Assembly (NCBI RefSeq): GCF_034720595.1
Contig: NZ_JAYESJ010000001.1
Coordinates: forward strand, 4,019,501 to 4,083,500
Length of the DNA stretch: 64,000 bases
Origin: Rhizobium sp. CC-YZS058
GTDB lineage: Bacteria; Pseudomonadota; Alphaproteobacteria; Rhizobiales; Rhizobiaceae
Direction: 5' to 3'
Under the pieces are notes generated by a model. That model searched no databases and was not told where the DNA came from. It saw only the letters and a program-made list of their open reading frames with translations. This document shows, one piece after another, positions 51,065 to 60,641 of the stretch. The first letter of the stretch is position 1. The number at the start of each line of letters is the position of its first letter. A program made the position numbers and the translations under genes.

Positions 51065-52462
51065 ATGAAAGAGAAGACCGTCGTTTCGAGCGACGATATC
51101 CGCTCGGCCTTTTCCGCCGCCATGTCCGCCATGTACCGCAGCGAAGTGCCGGCTTACGGCACGCTGATGGACCTCGTGGCCGAGGTCAATGCCGAGGCGC
51201 TGGCGAAGGACCCAGATCTCGCGGCGCGTCTTGCGGAGACGGATCAGCTGTCGCGCATTTCCGACGAGCGACACGGGGCAATCCGCCTCGGCCTCCCCTC
51301 CGAGCTCGCCATGATGCGGCGCGTTTTCGCCGTCATGGGCATGATGCCGGTCGGCTACTACGATTTGAGCACTGCCGGCGTCCCGGTTCATTCCACGGCC
51401 TTCCGGCCCGTCGGCGCCGCGGCGCTGAGCGGCAATCCCTTCCGTGTCTTCACCTCGCTGCTGCGGCTCGACCTAATCGAGGACACGGCGCTACGGGCCG
51501 AGGCGGAGCGCATTCTGTCCGAACGCCAGATCTTCACGCCCGAAGCCATCGCACTGACAGAGAGGGCCGAGGCCGAAGGCGGCCTGTCTGCCGAAGAGGC
51601 GACGCGCTTCGTCGAAGCGGTGCTGGAAACCTTCCGCTGGCATGACAAGGCCATCGTCAGCCCAGAGATGTATCGCCGTCTGCACGACACGCACCGGCTG
51701 ATCGCCGATGTCGTCTCCTTCAAGGGGCCGCATATCAATCACCTCACCCCGCGCACGCTCGATATCGATGCCGTCCAGGCACGGATGCCGGCGCGCGGCA
51801 TCGAGCCGAAGGCCGTGATCGAGGGACCGCCGACCCGCGCCTGCCCGATCCTCCTTCGCCAGACCTCGTTCAAGGCGCTGGACGAGCCGGTCTCCTTCCA
51901 GGGCACGGACGGCACCTGGCAGCCGGGATCGCACACGGCCCGGTTCGGGGAAATCGAGCAGCGCGGCATCGCCCTGACCCCCAAGGGCCGCGCGCTCTAT
52001 GACCGGCTGCTTGAGGAGTCCCGCAAGATCGTGCGTCCCGCCGCCGATGGGTCGAATGCGCGTGCCTATGAGGCCGCCCTTGCCAGTGCTTTTGCAACCT
52101 TCCCGGACAGCTGGGAGGAGATTCGCGCCGAAGGGCTCGGCTATTTCCGCTACAGCCCGACCGAGTTGGGCCGAGGCGCCGATCTTTCGACCGGCAGCGT
52201 CGATGCGCTGCTTGCCGAGGGTCTGATCCAGGCCGATCCGATCGTCTACGAGGACTTTCTCCCCGTCAGCGCCGCCGGCATCTTCCAGTCGAACCTCGGC
52301 GATGCCGCGGCGCAGGATTTCACCGCGAGCCCCAGCCAGAAGCGCTTCGAAACCGATCTCGGGCAGAGCGTTCTCGACGAATTCGATCACTATGCCGCCA
52401 TCGAGGCCGCCTCGCTCGAGGCCTGCCGCTCCGGTGCGGCCCATGCCGAGGCCGCTGAGTGA
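51065..52462 (+). CDS. hglS: 2-oxoadipate dioxygenase/decarboxylase (DUF1338)
   Basis: A 465-residue DUF1338/YdcJ protein. HglS of Pseudomonas putida is an iron(II) enzyme that converts 2-oxoadipate to D-2-hydroxyglutarate in lysine catabolism. The residues recalled as its metal and substrate site line up: His70 and Arg74 in RHGAIR, His226 in INHLTPR and a glutamate in FGEIEQRG (Glu296). It is followed with a four-base GTGA overlap by an FAD dehydrogenase able to use the product. Residue matching is from memory of the family, not an alignment. Confidence 0.9.
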   Translation: MKEKTVVSSDDIRSAFSAAMSAMYRSEVPAYGTLMDLVAEVNAEALAKDPDLAARLAETDQLSRISDERHGAIRLGLPSELAMMRRVFAVMGMMPVGYYDLSTAGVPVHSTAFRPVGAAALSGNPFRVFTSLLRLDLIEDTALRAEAERILSERQIFTPEAIALTERAEAEGGLSAEEATRFVEAVLETFRWHDKAIVSPEMYRRLHDTHRLIADVVSFKGPHINHLTPRTLDIDAVQARMPARGIEPKAVIEGPPTRACPILLRQTSFKALDEPVSFQGTDGTWQPGSHTARFGEIEQRGIALTPKGRALYDRLLEESRKIVRPAADGSNARAYEAALASAFATFPDSWEEIRAEGLGYFRYSPTELGRGADLSTGSVDALLAEGLIQADPIVYEDFLPVSAAGIFQSNLGDAAAQDFTASPSQKRFETDLGQSVLDEFDHYAAIEAASLEACRSGAAHAEAAE

Positions 52463-53880
52463 GCCGAGACGTCCATCTTGCCGCCTTGCGCGGTCTGCTC
52501 GGAGAGGGCGACGTCCTCACCGAGCCCTCTGCCATGGCAGCCTATGTCACCGGAGCGCGCTACGATGCGGGCCAGGCGATGGCAGTTCTCCGTCCGCGCT
52601 CGACCGCGGAGGTATCCGCAGCCGTCGCCTATTGCGTGACGAACGGTCTCGCGCTGGTGCCTCAGTCGGGCAATACCGGCCTCGTCTCCGGCTCGACGCC
52701 GGATATGAGCGGCGAAGCCATCGTGCTCAGCCTCGACCGGATGGCAAAGCAGTTCGCGCTGGATGCCGACAATCGCTCGGTCCGGCTCGATGCCGGCTTC
52801 ACGCTTTCGGAGGTCAACCGGCGGCTGGAGGCCGAGGGGCTGTTCTTCCCGATCGATCTCGGCGCGGATCCGAGGATCGGCGGCATGATTGCCACCAACA
52901 CCGGCGGCTCGCGCTTCCTGAAATACGGTGATGTGCGGCAAAACGTGCTCGGCCTGACCGTGGTACTGGCCGATGCGGAGGGCTCGGTTCTGACCCTCGG
53001 ATCGCCGCTGCGCAAGAACAACACCGGCATCGACTGGAAGCAGATCTTCATCGGCACCTCCGGTGTCTTCGGCATCGTCACCGAGTGCATCCTCAACCTG
53101 GAGCGACTGCCGCAGCAAAGTGCGGCTGCCTATCTGGTGCCGTCCAGCGCCGATGCGGTCATGCCGCTGCTGCGGATGATGGAGGAGCGGCTGGGCGACA
53201 TGCTCTCCGCCTTCGAAGGCATGTCCGCGCCCGCCATCCGCGCGGCGCTTGCCCATGTTCCGGCGCTCCGCAACCCGTTCCAGGGCGGTCATGTTCCGGA
53301 TTACGTCATTCTTGCCGAACTGAGCCGAACCTCCGCCCCGCGCGAGGGGGAGGAGAGCCTTGAAACGGTAATGGAGGCCGTGCTGGGCGCGATCTTCGAG
53401 GACGAGGCAGCGCTGCTTGCCGATGCCTTCGTCGGCCCGCCGCAGGAAATGTGGGCGCTGCGCCATGCTTTGTCGGAAGGCGTCAAGCATTCCGGCCGGC
53501 TGATCGCCTTCGACGTCGCCTTTGCCCGCGGCGACATCATGCGCTTCTGCACGCGCATGAAGGAGGAGATGCCTTCGCGCTTCCCGCAGGTGACCATCTG
53601 CGATTTCGGCCATATCGGCGATGGTGGCGTGCACCTGAACCTGGTCGTTCCGCCGGAGAGTGACGGCCTGGCGGACGGGTCGCTCGAAAAGGCGCTGCGC
53701 GATTGGGTCTATGCCGTGACGGTCGAGGAATTCGGCGGCAGTTTCAGCGCCGAACACGCGATCGGCCGCAAGAACCAGCATTATTACGATCTCTACACGC
53801 CGGCCCGGCTGAAGACGCTCGCGGCCGGGCTGAAACCGATCCTCTCGCCCGGTGCGCTCGGCACCGTGCGCTTCGGCTGA
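52459..53880 (+). CDS. FAD-linked D-2-hydroxyglutarate dehydrogenase-type oxidoreductase
   Basis: A 473-residue VAO-family flavoprotein. The FAD domain contains PQSGNTGLVSGST (68-80) and GGMIATNTGGSRFLKYGDVR. The C-terminal part has the metal-site motif GHIGDGGVHLNL (His385, His392) and FSAEHAIG, typical of D-2-hydroxyglutarate/D-lactate dehydrogenases. Starting at a GTG that overlaps the hglS stop, it would oxidise the HglS product to 2-oxoglutarate. D-lactate cannot be excluded as substrate, but context argues for 2-hydroxyglutarate. Confidence 0.9.
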   Translation: MSRDVHLAALRGLLGEGDVLTEPSAMAAYVTGARYDAGQAMAVLRPRSTAEVSAAVAYCVTNGLALVPQSGNTGLVSGSTPDMSGEAIVLSLDRMAKQFALDADNRSVRLDAGFTLSEVNRRLEAEGLFFPIDLGADPRIGGMIATNTGGSRFLKYGDVRQNVLGLTVVLADAEGSVLTLGSPLRKNNTGIDWKQIFIGTSGVFGIVTECILNLERLPQQSAAAYLVPSSADAVMPLLRMMEERLGDMLSAFEGMSAPAIRAALAHVPALRNPFQGGHVPDYVILAELSRTSAPREGEESLETVMEAVLGAIFEDEAALLADAFVGPPQEMWALRHALSEGVKHSGRLIAFDVAFARGDIMRFCTRMKEEMPSRFPQVTICDFGHIGDGGVHLNLVVPPESDGLADGSLEKALRDWVYAVTVEEFGGSFSAEHAIGRKNQHYYDLYTPARLKTLAAGLKPILSPGALGTVRFG

Positions 53881-53964
53881 GAGCCCACCGATCAACGCAG
53901 GGCGGGTTTGGCGGGCAGTCTGCCCGGATCCCGCTCTTCTTCTCTACGTTTCAAGGAGTTTTCC

Positions 53965-55497
53965 ATGACCATCGCCACCCAGCCCTTCGACCTCGTCTCG
54001 GAAACCAAGTCCCTGCTCGGCCGGCTCGGCGTCGAAGCCGCGCTCTATACGGGCGGTGACATGCCGTCCTTCTCTCCGGTGACCGGCGAGGAGATCGCCC
54101 GGCTGAAGACGGTCGATGCTGCGGCCGCCGGCGCGCAGATCGACGCAGCGCATGAGGCCTTCAAGGCCTGGCGCCTGGTTCCGGCCCCGCGCCGTGGCGA
54201 GCTGGTTCGCCTGCTCGGCGAGGAGTTGCGGGCGCACAAGGCCGATCTCGGCCGTCTGGTCTCGCTCGAGGCCGGCAAGATCCCGTCCGAAGGCCTGGGT
54301 GAAGTGCAGGAAATGATCGACATCTGCGATTTCGCGGTCGGTCTCTCCCGCCAGCTCTACGGCCTGACGATTGCCACCGAACGCCCTGGCCACCGGATGA
54401 TGGAAACCTGGCATCCGCTCGGCGTCGTCGGCATCATCTCCGCCTTCAACTTCCCCGTCGCCGTCTGGTCCTGGAATGCCGCGCTGGCGCTTGTCTGCGG
54501 CGATGCCGTCGTCTGGAAGCCGTCCGAGAAGACGCCGCTGACCGCGCTTGCCTGCCAGGCAATTCTCGAAAAGGCGCTGAAGCGCTTCGGCGAGGCGCCC
54601 GAGGGACTATCTCAGGTGCTGATCGGTGATCGCGCCATCGGCGAAGTCCTCGTCGATCATCCCAAGGTTCCGCTCGTCTCCGCCACCGGCTCCACCCGCA
54701 TGGGCCGCGAAGTCGGTCCGCGGCTCGCCAAGCGTTTTGCACGGGCCATTCTTGAACTCGGCGGCAACAATGGCGGCATCGTCTGCCCGTCCGCCGATCT
54801 CGACATGGCGCTGCGCGCCATCGCCTTCGGCGCCATGGGCACGGCCGGCCAGCGCTGCACCACATTGCGCCGCCTCTTCGTGCATGAAAGCGTCTACGAT
54901 GCGCTGCTGCCGCGTCTCAAGAAGGCCTATCAGAGCGTCTCCGTCGGCAATCCGCTGACCTCCTCGGCTCTTGTCGGCCCGCTGGTCGACAAGCAGGCCT
55001 TTGCCGGCATGCAGAAGGCGCTCGAAGAGGCGAAGGCGCATGGCGGCGCGGTCACCGGTGGCGAGCGCGTCGATCTCGGCTTCGAGAAGGGCTACTACGT
55101 CAAGCCGGCGCTGGTCGAGATGCCCGCCCAGGAAGGCCCGGTCCTCGAAGAAACCTTCGCGCCGATCCTCTATGTGATGAAGTACAGCGATTTCGACGCG
55201 GCGCTGGCGCAGCACAATGCGGTGGCCGCCGGTCTCTCCTCCTCGATCTTTACCCGTGACATGCAGGAATCCGAACGGTTCCTGGCCTCCGACGGCTCCG
55301 ATTGCGGCATTGCCAATGTCAACATCGGCACCTCCGGTGCCGAAATCGGCGGCGCCTTCGGTGGCGAGAAGGAAACCGGCGGCGGCCGCGAATCCGGCTC
55401 GGATGCCTGGAAGGCCTATATGCGCCGGGCAACCAACACCGTAAATTATTCGAAGGCTCTGCCGCTCGCCCAGGGCGTCTCCTTCGACATCGACTGA
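53965..55497 (+). CDS. amaB: 2-aminoadipate-semialdehyde / piperideine-6-carboxylate dehydrogenase (ALDH7)
   Basis: A 510-residue aldehyde dehydrogenase of the ALDH7/AmaB group. The catalytic Cys298 is in GQRCTTLRR and the general base Glu264 in LELGGNNGG; the LELGGNN form and GGEKETGGGRESGSDAWK ending are typical of antiquitin-like enzymes. It would make 2-aminoadipate from its semialdehyde. The frame is open 19 codons upstream, but the ATG at 53965 follows AAGGAG by six bases. It completes a three-gene operon ended by a strong hairpin. Confidence 0.93.
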   Translation: MTIATQPFDLVSETKSLLGRLGVEAALYTGGDMPSFSPVTGEEIARLKTVDAAAAGAQIDAAHEAFKAWRLVPAPRRGELVRLLGEELRAHKADLGRLVSLEAGKIPSEGLGEVQEMIDICDFAVGLSRQLYGLTIATERPGHRMMETWHPLGVVGIISAFNFPVAVWSWNAALALVCGDAVVWKPSEKTPLTALACQAILEKALKRFGEAPEGLSQVLIGDRAIGEVLVDHPKVPLVSATGSTRMGREVGPRLAKRFARAILELGGNNGGIVCPSADLDMALRAIAFGAMGTAGQRCTTLRRLFVHESVYDALLPRLKKAYQSVSVGNPLTSSALVGPLVDKQAFAGMQKALEEAKAHGGAVTGGERVDLGFEKGYYVKPALVEMPAQEGPVLEETFAPILYVMKYSDFDAALAQHNAVAAGLSSSIFTRDMQESERFLASDGSDCGIANVNIGTSGAEIGGAFGGEKETGGGRESGSDAWKAYMRRATNTVNYSKALPLAQGVSFDID

Positions 55498-55522
55498 TCC
55501 GGTCACAGTCTCGCAAGGCTCG

Positions 55523-55556
55523 GCCGCGGCGCGCAACAGCTTTTGCGCGCCGCGGC
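55523..55556 (+). terminator. Terminator hairpin after amaB
   Basis: A 14-base perfect stem (GCCGCGGCGCGCAA with TTGCGCGCCGCGGC) and a six-base loop 26 bases after the amaB stop. Only a weak T-containing tail follows. It separates the lysine operon from the P450 gene. Confidence 0.75.
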
Positions 55557-55662
55557 AAATCCTGTTATTTCGACCCGAACCGCGCCGCCGAAAGCAGCGC
55601 TCACGTTCGGTTCAGGCGGCACGATCCGCCGTGGCCGGACAGGCTCGAGGGATCGCATATCC

Positions 55663-57078
55663 ATGTTCGCCAGTCTGAGGCCGACGACGACCATCGTCGA
55701 GACGCGCTCGGCGCAGAGTTTCGAACCCGCCCATTCCGCCTATTATGCCGGCCGGCCCGGCAAGCCGCTGCAGCTTCTGCTGCAGGCCCGGCATGATTTT
55801 CTCTCGGTCTGGCGCGAGAGCGACTATACCGATCGCATCTCCTCGATCTCGCTCTTCAAGCGGCAGCTGGTCGTGGTCAATTCACCCGAGGCGATCCGCT
55901 ATGTGGTCGCCAAGCGGCACGAAAACTTCGAGCGCAAGACGCCGCAGATGCGCCGAGCTCTGGAGTTCCTCCTCGGCGACGGCCTGTTCATCTCCGATGG
56001 TGAGACCTGGAAGCAGCGCCGGCCCCTGGTCAACGACATCGTCCACAAGAACCGCCTGCCGGTCTTCGGCAAGATCATGGAAACGACGGCGAGCGAGCTT
56101 GCCGAGCGCTGGTCAGGCCTGCCAGATGGCGCGCCGGTCAATGCGCTGTTCGAAATGGCCGGGCTGACGGCCGAGATCATCTCCCGTTCGGTCTTCGGCA
56201 ATGATCTCGGCGAGGAGGCTGCGGGTGCCGTGACCGAAGGGTTCGAGCGCTATCAATCGCTGATCGACAGCATCAATATCGGCTATTTCCTCGGCTTCGA
56301 CGAGGGCCTGCCGGTGCGCCGGTCACGTAAGTTGAAGCAGTCGGTCGAGCGCATCCACACGATCATCGACAAGGTGGTCGAGGATCACCTGGCCGGGCGC
56401 GGCGACCATAATTCGATGGTGGAACTGCTTGTGCGCCGCCAGGAGCGCAATCCCGAGCTCAAGCTGGATGTTGTGGCGCTGCGCAACGAGGCGGCGACGA
56501 TCTTCATGGCCGGGCACGAGACCACGGCGGCGACGCTCACCTGGGCCTGGTATCTGCTCGCCCGCGCGCCCTGGGTCGAACGGGCCCTGCATGAGGAGAT
56601 CGCCCGCGTCTGCGGAAACCGGGCCCCGACGCTCGACGACCTGCCGGCGCTCGACTGGTGCCGGGCGGTGATCGAGGAGACGCTGCGCCTGTATCCCCCG
56701 GTTCCCATTCTCGCCCGCCAGGCCAAGGAGGCCGACCGGATCGGCGACATCGACGTCAAGCCCGCCTCGCTGATCCTCATCGTGCCTTGGCTCCTGCATC
56801 GCACCGAAGCCTTCTTCAAGGATGCCCATCAGTTCAAGCCCGAGCGGTTCCTGACCGGGGCGCCGCGGCCCACGCCCTATAGCTACATTCCCTTCGCCAG
56901 CGGCCCGCGCGTCTGCCCCGGCCTCCAGTTCGGGCTGAACGAGGCGATCCTGTGCCTGGCGATCCTCGCGCAGCGCTTCGTCCTGCGCGTGCCGGAAACG
57001 GTCAAGGTCGAGCCGCAGTGCCGGTTGACGCTGCGTCCGCGCGGCGGCATGCCCGTGACGCTGCATCGGCGGGGCTGA
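55663..57078 (+). CDS. Cytochrome P450
   Basis: A 471-residue heme monooxygenase. The heme thiolate is Cys418 in FASGPRVCPG, the ExxR pair is Glu339/Arg342, and the oxygen-activating I-helix has AGHETT (Glu286, Thr287-288). No membrane anchor is seen, so soluble and needing ferredoxin or a similar donor; none is adjacent. It lies 4 bases before an LpxL-like acyltransferase on the same strand, which suggests a lipid substrate. Fatty-acid or sterol-type hydroxylation is possible but not shown. Confidence 0.95.
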   Translation: MFASLRPTTTIVETRSAQSFEPAHSAYYAGRPGKPLQLLLQARHDFLSVWRESDYTDRISSISLFKRQLVVVNSPEAIRYVVAKRHENFERKTPQMRRALEFLLGDGLFISDGETWKQRRPLVNDIVHKNRLPVFGKIMETTASELAERWSGLPDGAPVNALFEMAGLTAEIISRSVFGNDLGEEAAGAVTEGFERYQSLIDSINIGYFLGFDEGLPVRRSRKLKQSVERIHTIIDKVVEDHLAGRGDHNSMVELLVRRQERNPELKLDVVALRNEAATIFMAGHETTAATLTWAWYLLARAPWVERALHEEIARVCGNRAPTLDDLPALDWCRAVIEETLRLYPPVPILARQAKEADRIGDIDVKPASLILIVPWLLHRTEAFFKDAHQFKPERFLTGAPRPTPYSYIPFASGPRVCPGLQFGLNEAILCLAILAQRFVLRVPETVKVEPQCRLTLRPRGGMPVTLHRRG

Positions 57079-57082
57079 CACC

Positions 57083-58066
57083 TTGGTCAAGCGCGAGCGA
57101 ACGACCGAGCGACGGGCCTGGACCTATGCGCCGGCGCCCGTGCCGGATCTTGCCGCCTTCCGTGCGGGCGGAGCGGCCCGTCGCGCCTTTCTGCGCTACT
57201 GGACCCTTGGAATCGCGAAGGAAGGAGCGGATCTCGCGCTGTTCTTCCTCATGAAACTCCTGCCCGCCCGCCTCTGCTCCGATCTCGGCGCGCGGCTCGG
57301 CGCTTTCGCCTTTCCCCGCTGGCACAAGACCGCAATCGCCCGCACCCGTGCCAACCTTGCGCGATTGATGCCGGATGCGACGTCTTCCGAGCGAGACGCC
57401 CTGATGCGTCGCAACTGGGAAAATCAGGGTCGGCTGATGACCGAGTTTTCCGTCGTCAACCGCATGGCGGGTGATCGCCGCCGGGTCACGGTCGAGGGTG
57501 AACGAGGCATTGCAGAGGCCGTGGCCCGCGGCCCGCTCATCCTGATGGGCGTGCATACGGGGAATTGGGAGCTGATCTGGCCTGTGGTCAGTCGTCTCGG
57601 AATACGGGCTGCGCTCAATTACGCGCCGCCGAAAAGCCCCGTGCGCCACTGGATCGCGCGGCATGTGCGGCGACGAGCGGGCATCGATCTGCTGCCGCCC
57701 GGGCGCGCGGCCGTCCGCCCTGCTCTAAAGCGCCTGCAGGCGGGTGGAACCGTGATCATCTTTTGCGACGAGGGGCTGCAGGGCCGCATCCGAGGCCCGT
57801 TTCTCGGTCGCCCGCCGCATCTGGAGGGAAACCTCGCTCTCGTGGCCCGCCTTGCGCGCCTGACAGGGGCCGCGCTCTGCCCCATTCATGTGGAGCGGCA
57901 CGGCGCCACCCGCTTCCACGTCAGGGCCGGCTCACCCTTTCATTTGCCGGAGACGAGCGATCCGGAGTCAGCGCTCCTCGACGATGTGGTGCGTCTCAAT
58001 GCCCTGATCGAGCCGATCGTGCGCGCCCATCTCGATCAGTGGTATTTCCTCGACAGCGGATTGTGA
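57083..58066 (+). CDS. LpxL/HtrB-family lysophospholipid or lauroyl acyltransferase
   Basis: A 327-residue acyltransferase. The HX4E catalytic motif is His158-TGNW-Glu163, followed by GIDLLPPGRAAVRPAL and FCDEGLQG. LpxL members add secondary acyl chains to lipid A, but members outside the lpx operon have other acceptors. A hydrophobic segment lies near 48-62. The start is a TTG only four bases after the P450 stop, so co-translation is likely; the exact start is uncertain. Convergent with phnN by five bases. Confidence 0.85.
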   Translation: MVKRERTTERRAWTYAPAPVPDLAAFRAGGAARRAFLRYWTLGIAKEGADLALFFLMKLLPARLCSDLGARLGAFAFPRWHKTAIARTRANLARLMPDATSSERDALMRRNWENQGRLMTEFSVVNRMAGDRRRVTVEGERGIAEAVARGPLILMGVHTGNWELIWPVVSRLGIRAALNYAPPKSPVRHWIARHVRRRAGIDLLPPGRAAVRPALKRLQAGGTVIIFCDEGLQGRIRGPFLGRPPHLEGNLALVARLARLTGAALCPIHVERHGATRFHVRAGSPFHLPETSDPESALLDDVVRLNALIEPIVRAHLDQWYFLDSGL

Positions 58067-58071
58067 CGGGA

Positions 58072-58665
58072 TCAGCGGGCCGATGCGGCACCGGTGCCGT
58101 CCGTTGAGGAAAGCGACAGCACGAACTCGGCCAGGCGCTCGCCAGCCTCATGCAGCGGACCGCTATTGTCGATCGTCGTCATTCCCAGCCGCGTTTCGCA
58201 TTCCAGCACCTGCCGCTCCAGCCGGCGGCGGATCTCGGCGGCGCTCTCCCGGCCGCGACTGGCGAGCCGCTCGGCGATGATGTCCGGCCTGGCGACGATA
58301 TTGACGATGGCGAGCCTCGGATAGACGGCCTCGAAGCGGGCGAGCACCGCCCGGCTGCCATTGGCGATCAGCGTCTGCCCCTCTTCGCAGGCGGCGATGG
58401 TCTCAGCCGGAATGCCATAGGCCAGACCATGAGCCTGCCAGGCCACCGCAAAACCGCCCTGCGCGTCGCGCGCCCGGAAGTCGTCCGGCGACATGGCTTC
58501 GTGCGCCTCGCCGCCGGCATCGGCAGGGCGGGTGATGGCGCGGCGAACCAGCGTGACGGCCAAGCGGCCTTCGAGCCGATGCAGGGCGTCGGCGATCACG
58601 CTGTCCTTGCCGGCGCCGCTCGGGCCGACGACGACGATCATCACGCCCTGTTGCGGCCTGCTCAT
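58072..58665 (-). CDS. phnN: Ribose 1,5-bisphosphate phosphokinase
   Basis: A 197-residue P-loop kinase (GPSGAGKD at 14-21) that makes PRPP from ribose 1,5-bisphosphate, the last step of the C-P lyase pathway. Guanylate-kinase-like fold. A TTG eight codons upstream is possible, but the ATG at 58665 overlaps the phnM stop by four bases (ATGA), which settles the start. It is the third gene of the DUF1045-phnM-phnN unit. Confidence 0.94.
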   Translation of the reverse strand: MSRPQQGVMIVVVGPSGAGKDSVIADALHRLEGRLAVTLVRRAITRPADAGGEAHEAMSPDDFRARDAQGGFAVAWQAHGLAYGIPAETIAACEEGQTLIANGSRAVLARFEAVYPRLAIVNIVARPDIIAERLASRGRESAAEIRRRLERQVLECETRLGMTTIDNSGPLHEAGERLAEFVLSLSSTDGTGAASAR

Positions 58666-59804
58666 GCCACTCTTCTCCCATCGCGCCAAACGCCCCGGAC
58701 GATCGGAACGTCGGACCGGCGCTCGACACGCACGAGATCGGCCTTCAATCCCGGGGCGATCCGGCCGCGATCGTCGAGCCCCACCGTTTTGGCCGGCGTC
58801 GAGGTGACCATGGCGATGGCCGCAGGCAGGCTCAGCGTGTCGATCTCGTCGGCAAGCAGGAAGGGAGCGTGAATCAGGCTGAAAGGGACATAATCGGAAG
58901 AAAGCACGTCGAGCACGCCATGCCGGGCCAGGTCAGCAGCGGCGATATTGCCGGAATGAGAGCCGCCGCGAACCACATTCGGCGCCCCCATGAGCACGCT
59001 GAGGCCCGCCTCGTGCGACAGAGTTGCCGCCTCCAGGCTCGTCGGGAATTCTGCCAGCCGCACGCCAAGCGCAATCGACTCCTCGACATGCGCTGTCGTG
59101 GCGTCGTCATGGCTGGCCACCGGAATGCCGCGCTCTGCGCAGAGCGCGCTGAGGGTCGCACGATGGCGGGCGGAGTTGCGGGCGGACAGGTCGAGCTGGC
59201 GCTCGACGAAGACGGCAAACGCCTCGTCGCTCAAGCCGCGCTTCGTCTTGTAGTAGAAGATATACTGGTCCATCGTCTGGAACTGACGCTGGCCGGGGGC
59301 ATGGTCCATCAAGGAGATCAGGCCAACCTGCGGATCGTCGCGAAAGGCGTCGAACTGATCGAGCACATTGTCCATCGACACCTCGCAGCGCAGATGAATG
59401 CGATGCTCGGCGCGCAGCCGGTTTTCGCCAGTAGCCTCGGCCAGCGCATCGGCCATGGCCCGCATCTCGCCAGTCTTGAAGCCATCGCCGTCATCATCGC
59501 TCCCGAGCCGCAGGCAGTCGAAGACCGTGGTGATGCCGGAGCCGGCAATCTGCGTGTCATAGGCCTGGATCGCCGCCATCTTCCCCCAGCGCAGGCCGGG
59601 ACGGGGCGAATAATGGCTTTCCAGATGGTCGGTGTGCAGTTCCACCAGGCCGGGGATCAGGTAATCCCCGCCAAGATCCTCACCGCCCGTGGCCGGACCC
59701 GGCTGGATTTCGACGATCCGCCCCTCGCGAACGAGAAGCGATCCCTCGACGATCTGGTCCTCCAGGACGATCCGGGCATTGGTGTAGACTTGCTCCTGCG
59801 GCAC
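58662..59804 (-). CDS. phnM: Alpha-D-ribose 1-methylphosphonate 5-triphosphate diphosphatase
   Basis: A 380-residue amidohydrolase-superfamily enzyme that removes diphosphate to give the substrate for the C-P lyase core. The metal-binding HTDH is at 57-60 in PGLVELHTDHLE, followed by DDATTAHVEES and HSGNIAAADLA. A GTG start directly follows the DUF1045 stop (TGAGTG). The C-P lyase core genes (phnGHIJKL) are not in the window. Confidence 0.95.
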   Translation of the reverse strand: MPQEQVYTNARIVLEDQIVEGSLLVREGRIVEIQPGPATGGEDLGGDYLIPGLVELHTDHLESHYSPRPGLRWGKMAAIQAYDTQIAGSGITTVFDCLRLGSDDDGDGFKTGEMRAMADALAEATGENRLRAEHRIHLRCEVSMDNVLDQFDAFRDDPQVGLISLMDHAPGQRQFQTMDQYIFYYKTKRGLSDEAFAVFVERQLDLSARNSARHRATLSALCAERGIPVASHDDATTAHVEESIALGVRLAEFPTSLEAATLSHEAGLSVLMGAPNVVRGGSHSGNIAAADLARHGVLDVLSSDYVPFSLIHAPFLLADEIDTLSLPAAIAMVTSTPAKTVGLDDRGRIAPGLKADLVRVERRSDVPIVRGVWRDGRRVA

Positions 59805-60509
59805 TCAAAGTTCTCCTGTTTCGGCATCGCCAAGCGGCATCAGCGAATGGACGGCGAAGGGCGCGCCGCGCCGCTCTTCGGTAAAAAGGGCAAGGGCGGT
59901 GACGGCAAGCGGCCGACCGAGGAAGCCGGCAAAGGCTTCCTCGAGCACGGCGCGCACCGCCGCGCGCCGCTCCTCCGGCACGGGGCCGGTCAAGGTCATG
60001 TGGAAGCGGAACTCGTCGAACACATAGGGGTAGCCCCAGCTTTCGAGATTTCCTCTCTGCGTCGGCGTCAGGCGCTCCGGGTTGCGCCGCGCCACGTCTT
60101 CGTCCGACAAGGCAGCCCGAAAGGGCTCGAAGCGGCGCACCGTTTCGGCGGCAAAGCGATCGAGTGCAGGGCAGGGTGCGCCGGGGACAAGGGCGAAGAA
60201 CGGACCGAGTGCGTCCAGCGTCAGCTGAGGGATCTCGAAAGGCGCGCTCTCGGCGGCAAACTCGTCCATGGCCTCCAGCAGATCAGCCTCGCTGCGCCCC
60301 GCTGCCAGGCTGAACGGAGCCTTGAGCGTCGCATGAAAGCCATAGCGCCGCGGCTCCGCGGTCAATGCGCCGATCTCTTCCCGGGTGAAACCATCGATGT
60401 CCGTCGGAGCGACCTGTCCGGCCAGAAAGGCATCGCGGCCGAGCCAGGCGACCGCCGCCAAAGTCAGCGGATCGTCCTTCGGCGGGGAAAAGTAAAGCGC
60501 ATAGCGCAT
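59805..60509 (-). CDS. DUF1045 2H-phosphoesterase-like protein of the phn operon
   Basis: A 234-residue protein of the DUF1045 family, often placed with C-P lyase genes. It has two H-x-T motifs, His59-A-Thr61 (GFHATLKAP) and His170-M-Thr172 (RFHMTLTG), the hallmark of 2H phosphoesterases that open cyclic phosphates. A role in ring-opening of the cyclic ribose phosphate made by C-P lyase (the PhnP step) is inference. It leads the phn unit, and a Pho-box-like repeat lies about 137 bases upstream. Confidence 0.88.
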   Translation of the reverse strand: MRYALYFSPPKDDPLTLAAVAWLGRDAFLAGQVAPTDIDGFTREEIGALTAEPRRYGFHATLKAPFSLAAGRSEADLLEAMDEFAAESAPFEIPQLTLDALGPFFALVPGAPCPALDRFAAETVRRFEPFRAALSDEDVARRNPERLTPTQRGNLESWGYPYVFDEFRFHMTLTGPVPEERRAAVRAVLEEAFAGFLGRPLAVTALALFTEERRGAPFAVHSLMPLGDAETGEL

Positions 60510-60641
60510 GGCAACCTCGATCGGCTTGGCCCCGGCGCGGCTCTGCCTGCAGGGGAGGGGGAAGACGACTGAGAAGGGATTCGCACCGCGATTGCAATCG
60601 CCGATCCGGTCCCGACCGTCCTGCGCTGCTGCCTCTCATCC

